Positions 1 to 8,411 of a stretch of DNA of 24,488 nucleotides are shown piece after piece. A program made the position numbers and the translations under genes. The DNA lies in assembly GCA_035263125.1 (NCBI GenBank), contig DATFRP010000061.1:1-24488 (forward strand), in the 5' to 3' direction. Position 1 is the first letter of the stretch; each line of letters begins with the position of its first letter. The notes under the pieces are model-generated. The model was not told the DNA's origin, ran no database searches, and worked only from the letters and a program-made list of their open reading frames with translations. The stretch is from Gp6-AA40 sp035263125. GTDB lineage: Bacteria; Acidobacteriota; Vicinamibacteria; Vicinamibacterales; UBA2999.

Positions 1-1
1 C

Positions 2-1360
2 CACATCATCATCGTCGGCAACCATAGGACCAGCAATCGCACGATCGAACGCGAGTTGACTGTGCGCCCCGGCGAACCGCTCGGGGAGGCCGCGCTCGTC
101 GAGAGCCGGACCCGGCTCGCCGCGCTTCAGCTCTTTCGCCGTGTGAGTATCGAGCCGGTCGCCCACGGCAGTGAGACGAGGCGGGACGTCCTCATTCAGG
201 TCGAAGAAGCGCCCGCAACCGTTCTGGGCATGGGAGGTGGCGTCGAAGGCGGCTTCGAGGCGCGGCCGGGCCCCGACGGAAATGCCGAGGAACGGTTCGA
301 GGTGGCGCCGCGCGGATTCTTCCAGATCGGGCGACGCAATCTGTGGGGGAAGAATCGCACCATCAACCTGTTCACACGCGTCAGCCTGCGCCCGACCAAC
401 CAGTTCGTGGACACTGCCCCCGTGGCGACTCCGACGGGGCAGACCTCGTATGGCTTTAACGAGTATCGGGTCGTTCCGACCTACAGCGAGCCGCGCGTGT
501 TCGGGTTGCGGTCGAATCTGCAGGTGCAGGGTATTCTCGAGCAGGCGGTTCGCGTCGGCTTCAACTTCAGACGCCGAGAGCTCCGGGCGCAGGGCGATCT
601 GGCGGTCTCGCAACGGTATCACCTGACGGGCTTCTACTCGCTGCAGCGCGTCACCCTGTTCGACATCACTGACTTCTCTCAGATTCCGCTGATCGATAGG
701 ACGTTCCCCACCGTGCGCCTCTCCAAATTCTCGGGGTCCCTGAGCCGCGACACCCGCGACGATCTGTTCGACCCGTCGATCGGCACGTTCAGTATCATCA
801 GCGGGGATCTGGCGGCACACGCGATCGGATCGCAGGTCGGGTTCGTGAAAACGTATCTGCAGGGTTTCTGGTATCGCCGTCTTCCTGTGCCCCGCCGTGT
901 GGTGCTCGCACTCGGCGCCCGCGTGGGCGTCGCGCACGGGTTCGAGCAGCTCACGGAAGGAGAGGTCATCAGCGACCTGCCGGCGAGCGAGCGCTTCTTC
1001 GCGGGCGGCCCAACCAGCGTGCGCGGTTTCTCTCTCGATCGCCTCGTGAATGAGCAGACCGTCACGCCGACCGGCTTTCCGACCGGCGGCGACAGCGTGG
1101 TCATCTTCAACACCGAGCTGCGCGTGGCGCTCTTCGGGCAACTGCAGGCCGCGGGCTTCCTCGATGCGGGCAATGTGTTTCCGCGCGCCAGCGATCTGGA
1201 CTTCACCGACCTGCGCCCGACCCCCGGCTTCGGCGTGATCTATCGCTCACCGGTTGGACCGATCCGTGTCGATCTCGGGTTCAATCTCCATCCCATGAAG
1301 TTTGGATCGGACGAGGAACGAACCTGGGTCTTCAATTTTTTGCTCGGACAGGCGTTCTGA
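2..1360 (+). CDS. Omp85/BamA-family outer membrane assembly protein, 5' end outside the window
   Basis: The reading frame is open from the first bases of the window, so only the C-terminal part (about 452 codons) is present. The first ~60 residues look like the last POTRA domain (IIIVGNHRTSN, then a Leu/Arg-rich helix ending LFRRVSIEP). A 16-stranded-type beta barrel follows. The Omp85 signature GGPTSVRGF (about 1002-1028) marks the loop-6 motif that folds back into the barrel, and the chain ends in Phe, as expected for a BAM-recognised C-terminal strand. Family members insert beta-barrel proteins into the outer membrane. The SurA-N-like gene just downstream on the same strand fits an outer-membrane biogenesis role. 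It could be BamA itself or a TamA-like paralogue; the missing N-terminus, which would show the POTRA count, prevents a decision. A second Omp85-like gene lies at 6928-8184. Confidence 0.88.
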   Translation, partial: HIIIVGNHRTSNRTIERELTVRPGEPLGEAALVESRTRLAALQLFRRVSIEPVAHGSETRRDVLIQVEEAPATVLGMGGGVEGGFEARPGPDGNAEERFEVAPRGFFQIGRRNLWGKNRTINLFTRVSLRPTNQFVDTAPVATPTGQTSYGFNEYRVVPTYSEPRVFGLRSNLQVQGILEQAVRVGFNFRRRELRAQGDLAVSQRYHLTGFYSLQRVTLFDITDFSQIPLIDRTFPTVRLSKFSGSLSRDTRDDLFDPSIGTFSIISGDLAAHAIGSQVGFVKTYLQGFWYRRLPVPRRVVLALGARVGVAHGFEQLTEGEVISDLPASERFFAGGPTSVRGFSLDRLVNEQTVTPTGFPTGGDSVVIFNTELRVALFGQLQAAGFLDAGNVFPRASDLDFTDLRPTPGFGVIYRSPVGPIRVDLGFNLHPMKFGSDEERTWVFNFLLGQAF

Positions 1361-1369
1361 GATCGTGTA

Positions 1370-1469
1370 ATGCGAAATGCGAAATGCAAAATGCAAAATG
1401 CAACAGAGCGCTCAGGCCCAGGCGAGGGCGGTGACGTTGATTTTGCATTTTGCATTTTGCATTTTGAAT
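1370..1469. repeat. Inverted pair of tandem heptamers (ATGCRAA / TTTGCAT)
   Basis: The left arm (1370-1404) is five tandem copies of the heptamer ATGCRAA. The right arm (1442-1469) is four copies of the complementary TTTGCAT. About 37 bases separate the arms, so the RNA could fold into a long A/U-rich stem-loop between the Omp85 gene and the next gene. The second gene starts inside the left arm and reads through both arms, so the repeat is also coding. Because the unit is 7 nt and has no stop in any frame, TTTTGCA repeats read as the same hydrophobic heptapeptide (FCILHFA, permuted) in all three frames, while the opposite arm reads as polar, Lys-containing CKMQNAK. Confidence 0.9.
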
Positions 1470-2045
1470 TACCCGGTCGTCTCGGCCCAGCAGCCGCTCG
1501 ACCGACTTCTCGCGAGAATCGGGACAACCGCCGTGACAGAGACCGACGTGAAGGCTGCGGTCGGCCTTGGTCTCGTTGATGCGCAGTCAGCTGACGATCC
1601 TGACGCATTGAAGCAGGTGATCGATCGTCAGCTGATGCTCGCGGAGATCGCACGGTTCCCTCCGCCCGAACCGCCCGCAGACGCTGTGGACAAACAGCTC
1701 GAGATGATGAGGATGCACGCTGGTGACGGCCTCCCGAGACTGCTGCAGGAGACCGGCCTGGACGAGATGCGGCTGCACGACCTTGCGCGCGACACACTCC
1801 GCATTCAGGCGTACGTCGCGCAGCGCTTCGGCACCTCGAGGCAGGTGACGAACGACGAGGTCCGACGCTATTACGACGAACATCAGGCGCAGTTCATGCG
1901 GGACGGAAAGGTCATCCCGTTCGAGGAGGCAGAGGCCGATGCTCGGCGGCTGGCATCGGCGGCACGTCTGCGCGACGCCATCTCACAATGGGTCAGCGAG
2001 CTCCGCATGCGTGCCGACGTTGTCCAGGTCAGGAAAACGCGATGA
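1377..2045 (+). CDS. SurA N-terminal-like periplasmic chaperone/peptidyl-prolyl isomerase relative, no parvulin domain
   Basis: This 222-residue protein starts 16 nt after the Omp85 stop. After a signal peptide ending near VVSA-QQP, it has the helical architecture of the SurA/PpiC N-terminal chaperone domain: a short beta element (LARIGTTAVTETDV), then helices with DALKQVIDRQLMLAEIARF, a DAVDKQLEMM-type helix and the closing segment EVRRYYDEHQAQF, which is typical just before a parvulin domain. No parvulin PPIase domain follows; the protein ends after one more helix. SurA-type proteins carry unfolded outer membrane proteins to the Bam complex, which fits the neighbour. The ATG at 1377 has no clear ribosome binding site; a GTG at 1431 (preceded by GAGGG) is an alternative. 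With either start, the hydrophobic core of the signal peptide is made by heptamer-repeat DNA. The last 17 bp overlap the convergent protease gene. Confidence 0.75.
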   Translation: MRNAKCKMQQSAQAQARAVTLILHFAFCILNYPVVSAQQPLDRLLARIGTTAVTETDVKAAVGLGLVDAQSADDPDALKQVIDRQLMLAEIARFPPPEPPADAVDKQLEMMRMHAGDGLPRLLQETGLDEMRLHDLARDTLRIQAYVAQRFGTSRQVTNDEVRRYYDEHQAQFMRDGKVIPFEEAEADARRLASAARLRDAISQWVSELRMRADVVQVRKTR

Positions 2046-2805
2046 TCGCGACGCGCAGCACTTCGAGCGCGTTGAACCCGGCGTGGCTCACCATCGGCGC
2101 GATTGCGCTGCGCCGGCGCAGATAGACGATCGCCCACAACGCCCCGAGGACGCCGGTGGTCACCGCCGCATCGTACCCCTGCTGCAGATGGCCCAGCCCA
2201 AAGGCGATGCTCAGGACGATGACGCCGACCACAGCGCCACCCAGATGCCGCTCGAATCGGCGCAGCAGGAACGCGCGTTGCAGTTCCTCGCGAATGCCTC
2301 CTGCGACGATGGCGACGATACCGAGCAGAACCGCTTCCATCGGGCTCCCGGTCGCAAGCTGCTCGATGGGGTTGGTCGGCACGTTGTGAAGAGCGGGGGC
2401 GACACGCATCAACAGCAGCATCAGCAGGCCCACGATGAGAAACGTGGGTGGCACCAGGAGCACGCCCAATCCCGCTTCTCTCCAAGGGGGGCGATTCCCC
2501 CACCAGAGATCCCGGACCCGCTCCCTGTGGGCGTGAGTCAGGATCACCATCAGGGCAACGAGTACAATTGTGTCAGCCACCGACAGCACAACGACCGTCG
2601 ACAGCGACAGGACGGGGCCGAAGGACCACCCGGCCAGCTGCATGACTTTCAGGATGCTGAGCTGGGTCGGAATACTCGAACAGAGCAGGATTTCGAGGAT
2701 TGCCAGGGCCCGGCGCTGGCCGGGGGACACGCCGACCTCCGTCGCTCTGAGATCTCCGGCGACCGGCACTGCTTCCGAAGGCACCTGCGCCTGCTGGTCG
2801 CTCAC
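2029..2805 (-). CDS. CPBP family intramembrane metalloprotease (CAAX protease/bacteriocin-immunity type)
   Basis: From the GTG at 2805 the product is 258 residues with about six to seven hydrophobic segments. It carries all three CPBP (Abi) motifs: EE at 173-174 with Arg177 (EELQR), His206 in AFGLGH, and His241/Asn245 in SHAGFN. These residues form the glutamate/histidine active site of the Rce1-like membrane proteases. Substrates of bacterial members are mostly unknown; some cleave prenylated or signalling peptides or confer bacteriocin immunity. The open frame extends much further upstream, but that part runs antisense to the response regulator and has no membrane segments, so the start is placed at 2805, although no strong ribosome binding site is visible. 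It is divergent from the two-component operon, sharing a ~126 bp control region, and convergent with the SurA-like gene. Confidence 0.85.
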   Translation of the reverse strand: MSDQQAQVPSEAVPVAGDLRATEVGVSPGQRRALAILEILLCSSIPTQLSILKVMQLAGWSFGPVLSLSTVVVLSVADTIVLVALMVILTHAHRERVRDLWWGNRPPWREAGLGVLLVPPTFLIVGLLMLLLMRVAPALHNVPTNPIEQLATGSPMEAVLLGIVAIVAGGIREELQRAFLLRRFERHLGGAVVGVIVLSIAFGLGHLQQGYDAAVTTGVLGALWAIVYLRRRSAIAPMVSHAGFNALEVLRVAIIAFS

Positions 2806-2865
2806 GCGTTCTAGTGTACGAGTACGGAAGGACCTGAAATCGACCTCAGGAACAAACCCGGCAGA

Positions 2866-2888
2866 TTGACACCCCCAAATGGTGTAAA
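2866..2888. promoter_or_regulatory. Short inverted repeat in the divergent CPBP/response-regulator control region
   Basis: TTGACACC (2866-2873) and GGTGTAAA (2881-2888) form an inverted repeat with one mismatch and a 7-nt spacer. It lies in the 126-bp gap between the two divergent starts, 44 nt before the response-regulator ATG. This could be an operator. No well-spaced sigma70 or sigma54 promoter could be read around it. Confidence 0.3.
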
Positions 2889-2931
2889 AATGACCGGGTG
2901 GCATTCCCCCGATAAAGGACACAACGCAACA

Positions 2932-4332
<1,401 letters not shown>

Positions 4333-4333
4333 C

Positions 4334-4361
4334 CCTTTGACCTTTGCCTTTTGACTTCTAA
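4334..4361. repeat. Four tandem heptamers (CCTTTGA-like) filling the intergenic spacer
   Basis: The 29-bp spacer between the response regulator stop and the kinase ATG is one C plus four 7-nt units: CCTTTGA, CCTTTGC, CTTTTGA and CTTCTAA. There is no purine-rich ribosome binding site in it, which is unusual directly before a start codon. It is another heptamer family, like those at 1370 and 9466. Confidence 0.75.
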
Positions 4362-6359
4362 ATGCGCCTGAGCATCAGGGTCAAGCAGATCATCGGCGTG
4401 ACCACCATCGTGGGGCTGTCCGTTGTCGGGCTCAGCGCCCTCTATGCGATGCGTCTGGCAGACGTCGTGGTGCGCCAGAGCTATTCGCGCGGCCAGTTCC
4501 TCACCAAGGCGGTCTTGGAGAGTGCGGGAAGCATCGTGATCGGTGGCGGCGATCCGTACGCGGCCCTGCGGGAGGATCCCGGTCTCCGCGCGATCCTCCA
4601 GTCGAGCCTCTACGGGGATGATGTGCTCACTGCGGCGATCGTCGACGTCAACGGCATCATCGTGGCGCACAACATCCGGTCGCTCGAAGGCAATCAGATC
4701 AAGGCGCGGCCCGACCTCGCCAGGCTCGCCAACGAAAACCCTCTCAACAAGCTCAAGTTCCTCTACCTCGCGGACGAACAGACGATCATCGAAGTACAGG
4801 AGCAGTTGAAGCGAGGCGACGAAGACTTCGGCTCGATTCGCATCGGCGTGTCGACCACGCTGATGCGTGACGAGCTCGACAAATTGTTGTGGGAAGCGCT
4901 CGTGACGTCGGCGATCGCCCTCGGTGTTGCGGTATTTGTCGCCGGTATCCTCTCTCAGCTGCTGCTGCGTCCGATTCACGTCCTGCGAAGCGGCTTGACC
5001 AGGCTCGGCAAGGGCGAGTTCGGCGTCTCGCTCGATCTGCCGCCCGGCGACGAGTTCGGTGAGCTCGGTGATTTCTTCAACACCGTCAGTCAGCAGTTGT
5101 CGGCCGATCGCACGCTGCTCGCCGGACAGAAGGCGCATCTGCAGTCGGCGGTCGAGCATCTCGAGGATGCGGTCGCACTGTTCAATCCGTCGGGTGAGCT
5201 GCTCTTCAGCAATCCCGCCATGCAGCACACGCTCGCGGGAGATTCGATCGGCCGCTCGTTGCAGACACTGCTGCCGGCGGGACATCCGTATCGAACGCTG
5301 GTGGAGGAGACGCTCGCGTCGCGCCGCTCCCGCGGACCGATGCAGGTGCAGGGCCATCCGACCGAACAAGTAGCTGTGCCCCGGCGCGCAGGGTCGGGCG
5401 GTCTCGGTGCGGCTGCGGTTGCGACGGCATCGACCGAAGCGATCGGGACGAAGCTGGAGTCGCGCGGTGTCGACGAAGAGCTCCTGATGACCCACGCGAT
5501 CGTCGGGACGAGCGGCGAACTGGTCGGCGTGCTGCTCGTCTCACGCAATCTCGCTCAGCTGTCGCGTGTGCAGTCCACGCTTGCGTATTCACGCAAGCTG
5601 GTCGCCCTCGGGCGCCTGACCGCGGGCATTGCGCACGAGGTCAAGAATCCGCTCAACGCGATGATGATTCACCTCGAGCTGCTGAGAACCAAGATTCGAG
5701 GCACGCTCGTCGCGGTGCTGCAGCCTGAGCCAGTGGCTGCGGCGGGTGGGATGCTCGGGCTCGGCCCCGGCCGAGCTTCGCCGCTGCCGGCCCCCGTCCA
5801 GGGAGCGCTCGACCACGTCTCAGTCATCGAGGGTGAAATCAGGCGCCTCGATGAAGTCGTGCAGGGCTTCTTGAAGTTCACGAGGCCGGAAGATTTACGG
5901 CTCCAGCCGGTGAAGCTGAACGCGTTATTCGACGAAATACTTCCTGTGATCGAGACAGAAGCTGCAAAACACGCGGTCCGGGTGACGCTGGATTCCCCCG
6001 CGACAGTACCCGCCGTCAATGGCGATGCGGCGATGCTGCGCCAGGTGTTCCTGAACCTCGCGATCAACGCCTGTCAGGCAATGTCCAAGTCGAACGGCGG
6101 GACGCTTCGAATCGTCGCGGCGCCTGCGTCGCGAGGGCGCATCGAGATTCGAGTCGAGGATACCGGCGTCGGCATCCCGCCAGAGCACCTCTCGCGTATT
6201 TTCGATCTCTACTTCACCACCAAAGAGCGTGGTACGGGCATCGGTCTCTCCATGGTGTATCGAATCATTCAGATGCACGATGGCGAGATCGAAGTGCAGT
6301 CCACGCCCGGGCGCGGAACGACGTTCCGTGTGCTCTTACCGCGGTCGCAGGGGTACTGA
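4362..6359 (+). CDS. Membrane sensor histidine kinase (HAMP-PAS-HisKA-HATPase)
   Basis: The 665-residue protein is the evident partner of the preceding regulator. TM1 is at about residues 10-30, a ~150-residue extracytoplasmic sensor region at 31-178 (Cache-like pattern, with VLTAAIVDVNGIIVAHN), TM2 at 179-201, HAMP at about 202-255 and a PAS-like region at 257-400. The phosphoacceptor is His425 (GIAHEVKNP). The ATP-binding lid carries Asn569 (N box, NLAINACQAM), Asp600 (DTGVGIP) and the G2 box GTGIGLSMV. Two Ala/Gly-rich stretches look like linkers: ~344-360 in the PAS region, and ~455-475 inside the HisKA dimerisation hairpin (PEPVAAAGGMLGLGPGRAS). The second is oddly placed, since it separates the His helix from the second helix. 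The signal sensed is unknown. Translation starts at ATG 4362, directly after the heptamer spacer, and ends 1 nt before the lipoprotein ATG. Confidence 0.94.
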   Translation: MRLSIRVKQIIGVTTIVGLSVVGLSALYAMRLADVVVRQSYSRGQFLTKAVLESAGSIVIGGGDPYAALREDPGLRAILQSSLYGDDVLTAAIVDVNGIIVAHNIRSLEGNQIKARPDLARLANENPLNKLKFLYLADEQTIIEVQEQLKRGDEDFGSIRIGVSTTLMRDELDKLLWEALVTSAIALGVAVFVAGILSQLLLRPIHVLRSGLTRLGKGEFGVSLDLPPGDEFGELGDFFNTVSQQLSADRTLLAGQKAHLQSAVEHLEDAVALFNPSGELLFSNPAMQHTLAGDSIGRSLQTLLPAGHPYRTLVEETLASRRSRGPMQVQGHPTEQVAVPRRAGSGGLGAAAVATASTEAIGTKLESRGVDEELLMTHAIVGTSGELVGVLLVSRNLAQLSRVQSTLAYSRKLVALGRLTAGIAHEVKNPLNAMMIHLELLRTKIRGTLVAVLQPEPVAAAGGMLGLGPGRASPLPAPVQGALDHVSVIEGEIRRLDEVVQGFLKFTRPEDLRLQPVKLNALFDEILPVIETEAAKHAVRVTLDSPATVPAVNGDAAMLRQVFLNLAINACQAMSKSNGGTLRIVAAPASRGRIEIRVEDTGVGIPPEHLSRIFDLYFTTKERGTGIGLSMVYRIIQMHDGEIEVQSTPGRGTTFRVLLPRSQGY

Positions 6360-6360
6360 A

Positions 6361-6927
6361 ATGAACAACAAGCTCCTGCTCGGTGTGTGCTGCCTGCTGC
6401 CATTTGCCGCAGGCGCCGGTTGCGCGAAGGCCCGTGCGCAGAGTGTGCCCGACGGAGCGACGCTGGCGGTCCCTGCGCCCCCGTCTCGCGTGTTTGCGCC
6501 GATTGATGACGAGGAGCCGCTGGCCGCTACACCCAGCCCGGCGACGGAGGAACCTACATCGGCACCGAAGGCGAACCCGCCGGGTCCTCTGCGGCCCAGG
6601 CGGTCCGAAGGCGAGCGGGCGGAGCAGACACCTGCCCCTACGCCGAAACCGGCATCCGCACCAGAGCCCCCACGTGAGCTTCGCGCCGTCTCCCAGCCCA
6701 CCGACGAACAAGCCTTGAAGAGGATCACCGAGCAGCTGCGGCGTACGTCGCAGATATTGGGAAACATCTACTACCAGGGGCTCTCGTCTGGGGGTCAAGA
6801 GAATTACAACCAGGCGAAAGGGCTCATCGTCGAAGCAGAACGGGCGCTGAAGGAACGCAACTTCTTTCTCGCAGAGACGGCCGCAGGCAAGGCGGCGAAG
6901 CTTGCGGCGGATCTCTCGAATCGCTGA
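6361..6927 (+). CDS. Small Pro/Ala-rich lipoprotein of unknown function
   Basis: The 188-residue protein starts at an ATG one base after the kinase stop (TGA-A-ATG), so translation is probably coupled. The N-terminus is a lipoprotein signal: MNNK, then a hydrophobic core, then AAGAGC with the acylated Cys at residue 21. A proline/alanine-rich, low-complexity segment (about 30-115) could span the periplasm. The final ~70 residues form two or three amphipathic helices (LKRITEQLRRTSQILGNIYY ... ALKERNFFLAETAAGKAAKLA). No catalytic motif or family was recognised. Its position makes it a candidate accessory factor for the sensor kinase; this is inference. It ends immediately adjacent (0 bp) to the convergent Omp85-like gene. 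Confidence 0.75.
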   Translation: MNNKLLLGVCCLLPFAAGAGCAKARAQSVPDGATLAVPAPPSRVFAPIDDEEPLAATPSPATEEPTSAPKANPPGPLRPRRSEGERAEQTPAPTPKPASAPEPPRELRAVSQPTDEQALKRITEQLRRTSQILGNIYYQGLSSGGQENYNQAKGLIVEAERALKERNFFLAETAAGKAAKLAADLSNR

Positions 6928-8184
6928 CTAGAAGCTCACGCCCATTCCGAAATTGACGCGCGGGCTCCCGTGTTCGGGCCACCCGACGTCGAGATCGAGG
7001 ACGAACACCGCGGCGCCGAAGAACACGCCGCCGCCGATTCCGCGTTCGAGTCGTTGATCGGCGAGCCGCTCGGTCGACGCCCAGGTGGTTCCCGCATCGA
7101 CGAATCCCTTCACGCCGAAGCGCCCGAAGTTCAGCGGCGAGGTGAGCGGCACGCGAAGCTCCGCAGAGATCGCGGCCATGCTGTCGCCGGCGCGGTGACC
7201 CGCCGGGTACCCGCGAAGCGAATCGCTTCCGCCCAGCAGCGACTGCTCGGCGGCCGGCAGCGGTGAGTCCGAGCGCTCGAGCTGCCCACGAAGCGCAAGC
7301 ACCATCGAACCACCCACGCCGAGGTAGCCGCGCGCATCGGTCAGCCAGCGTCCGGCGTTACCCCCGCCGCTCGAAAACGCGAGCCGTTCCCACCCGATCT
7401 GTGTGTGGATCGCATTGCGTGGAAATGATGGATCGATACGCGTGTCGACGATGGCGTGGAGACCGGCGGCGGTATGCCGCGCATCGTACGCGTCACCAAA
7501 CTCCACCTGTGCGACCCGCGCGTCCGCACCGGCGCGGAGCCACGGCAGGACGATGCGGTCGACATCGACGCGAACATCCTGTCGGAGATCGGAGAGCTCG
7601 TAGAACGGATTCACGCGGCGGTTCACAGAGGCGCCGATGTGCACGAGCGAGATCGGCCCGCGATCGAAGTCGCGCTCGAGATCGACACCGGCGCGTCGTT
7701 CTCCTCCCCACGTCAACGGCACCGACACGCGGCTGCGTTCGCCGATGACATCGGCGAACGCCACCCGCGCGCCATAGGTGAACCCGTAGCCGTCGGCGTA
7801 ATTGAGCACCGGGAGCCATTGACTGGCAGCACCCAGCCGCTTGAGAGGGCCGGGGGTGAGATCGTCCGGAGTGATGCCGGCCCGTTCCTCGATCAGGATG
7901 ACGACGAGGATGTCGGAGGGGTTGTCGATCGATCGAAAGCGGCGTCTGACCTCGACGTTGTCGAACCGGTGACTCGATTTCAGCTTCTGCTCGGCATCGT
8001 GCATCGTGTCTTCGGTGGCGGGCGCGCCGGTGGCGAGGCCACTGAGCGAGATCACATCGGCATCAGGCGTCGTGTGATTCCCGTGGACGCGGATCTCGTT
8101 GATCGTCTCGGTCTGCGCCCAGGCCACGGAGGGCACGGAGAATAGGGCCACGGAGATCACGAAGATCACGGAGGGTTTGGCCAC
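6928..8184 (-). CDS. Omp85-superfamily outer membrane protein (POTRA plus surface-antigen barrel)
   Basis: From the GTG at 8184 the protein has 418 residues. A signal peptide begins MAKPSVIFVISVAL and is cleaved after SVAWA. A single POTRA-like domain follows (INEIRVHGNHTT ... FDNVEVRRRF ... ILVVILIEER), then a barrel containing the Omp85 signature GGSDSLRGYPAG and a terminal Phe (FGMGVSF). One POTRA and a small barrel fit a TamA/surface-antigen relative rather than BamA; the substrate is unknown. The frame also runs open to a GTG at 8415 that overlaps the upstream stop by 4 bp (GTGA), the usual operon coupling. Starting there would put ~77 residues of repeat-encoded LATEITEITE-like sequence ahead of the signal peptide. 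GTG 8184 was preferred because GGTGATC lies 5 nt upstream and the signal peptide is well formed. The signal peptide itself is built from nonamer repeats. Confidence 0.82.
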   Translation of the reverse strand: MAKPSVIFVISVALFSVPSVAWAQTETINEIRVHGNHTTPDADVISLSGLATGAPATEDTMHDAEQKLKSSHRFDNVEVRRRFRSIDNPSDILVVILIEERAGITPDDLTPGPLKRLGAASQWLPVLNYADGYGFTYGARVAFADVIGERSRVSVPLTWGGERRAGVDLERDFDRGPISLVHIGASVNRRVNPFYELSDLRQDVRVDVDRIVLPWLRAGADARVAQVEFGDAYDARHTAAGLHAIVDTRIDPSFPRNAIHTQIGWERLAFSSGGGNAGRWLTDARGYLGVGGSMVLALRGQLERSDSPLPAAEQSLLGGSDSLRGYPAGHRAGDSMAAISAELRVPLTSPLNFGRFGVKGFVDAGTTWASTERLADQRLERGIGGGVFFGAAVFVLDLDVGWPEHGSPRVNFGMGVSF

Positions 8185-8400
8185 GGAGATCACCGAGGTC
8201 ACGAAGTTGAGAAACGGAGAGTGGCAGTGCGATCTGTTCGTTCGCCGTCGCGAACCCTCCGTGATCTCCGTGATCTCCGTGGCCAACCACTCTGTGATCT
8301 CCGTGATCTCCGTGGCCAAACCCTCCGTGATCTCCGTGACCAACCACTCCGTGCTCTCCGTGATCTCCGTGGCCAACCCTCTGATGTTCTCCGTGGCCAA
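8123..8400. repeat. Nonamer repeat array in head-to-head inverted arrangement
   Basis: The left arm (8123-8219) is built of CACGGAGAT-like 9-mers. After a ~35-base unique loop, the right arm (8255-8400) carries about a dozen units of the complement (TCCGTGATC, TCCGTGGCC), broken by short AACCACT or AACCC spacers. The arms could form a stem of roughly 90 bp. The array occupies the junction between the gene ending at 8412 and the Omp85-like coding region, and it contributes to the signal peptide of the latter. The unit is a multiple of 3, so each frame has its own product: SVISVA, ATEITE, GHGDHG, RDLRDL, or stops. The units are contiguous and degenerate, with no equal-length unique spacers, so it is not CRISPR. 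Confidence 0.9.
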
Positions 8401-8411
8401 GCGAGGCGCGC

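Noticed and set aside
1370..1579. Alternative plus-strand frame starting at 1370 through the heptamer repeat
   Set aside because: It overlaps the SurA-like frame, has no domain after the repeat-encoded part and ends quickly.
2866..2891. Sigma70 promoter using TTGACA at 2866 for the response regulator
   Set aside because: The only A/T-rich -10-like stretch (TAAAAA, 2885) is 13 bp away, too close for a functional pair; reported only as an inverted repeat.
2891..2931. Sigma54 promoter (autoregulation) at TGGCATTCCCCCGAT
   Set aside because: The GG at the -24 position is present, but the required GC 10 bp later is AT, so it is not a credible -24/-12 element.
8123..8400. CRISPR array
   Set aside because: Units are 9 nt, contiguous and degenerate, with opposed arms and no regular unique spacers; no cas genes are present.
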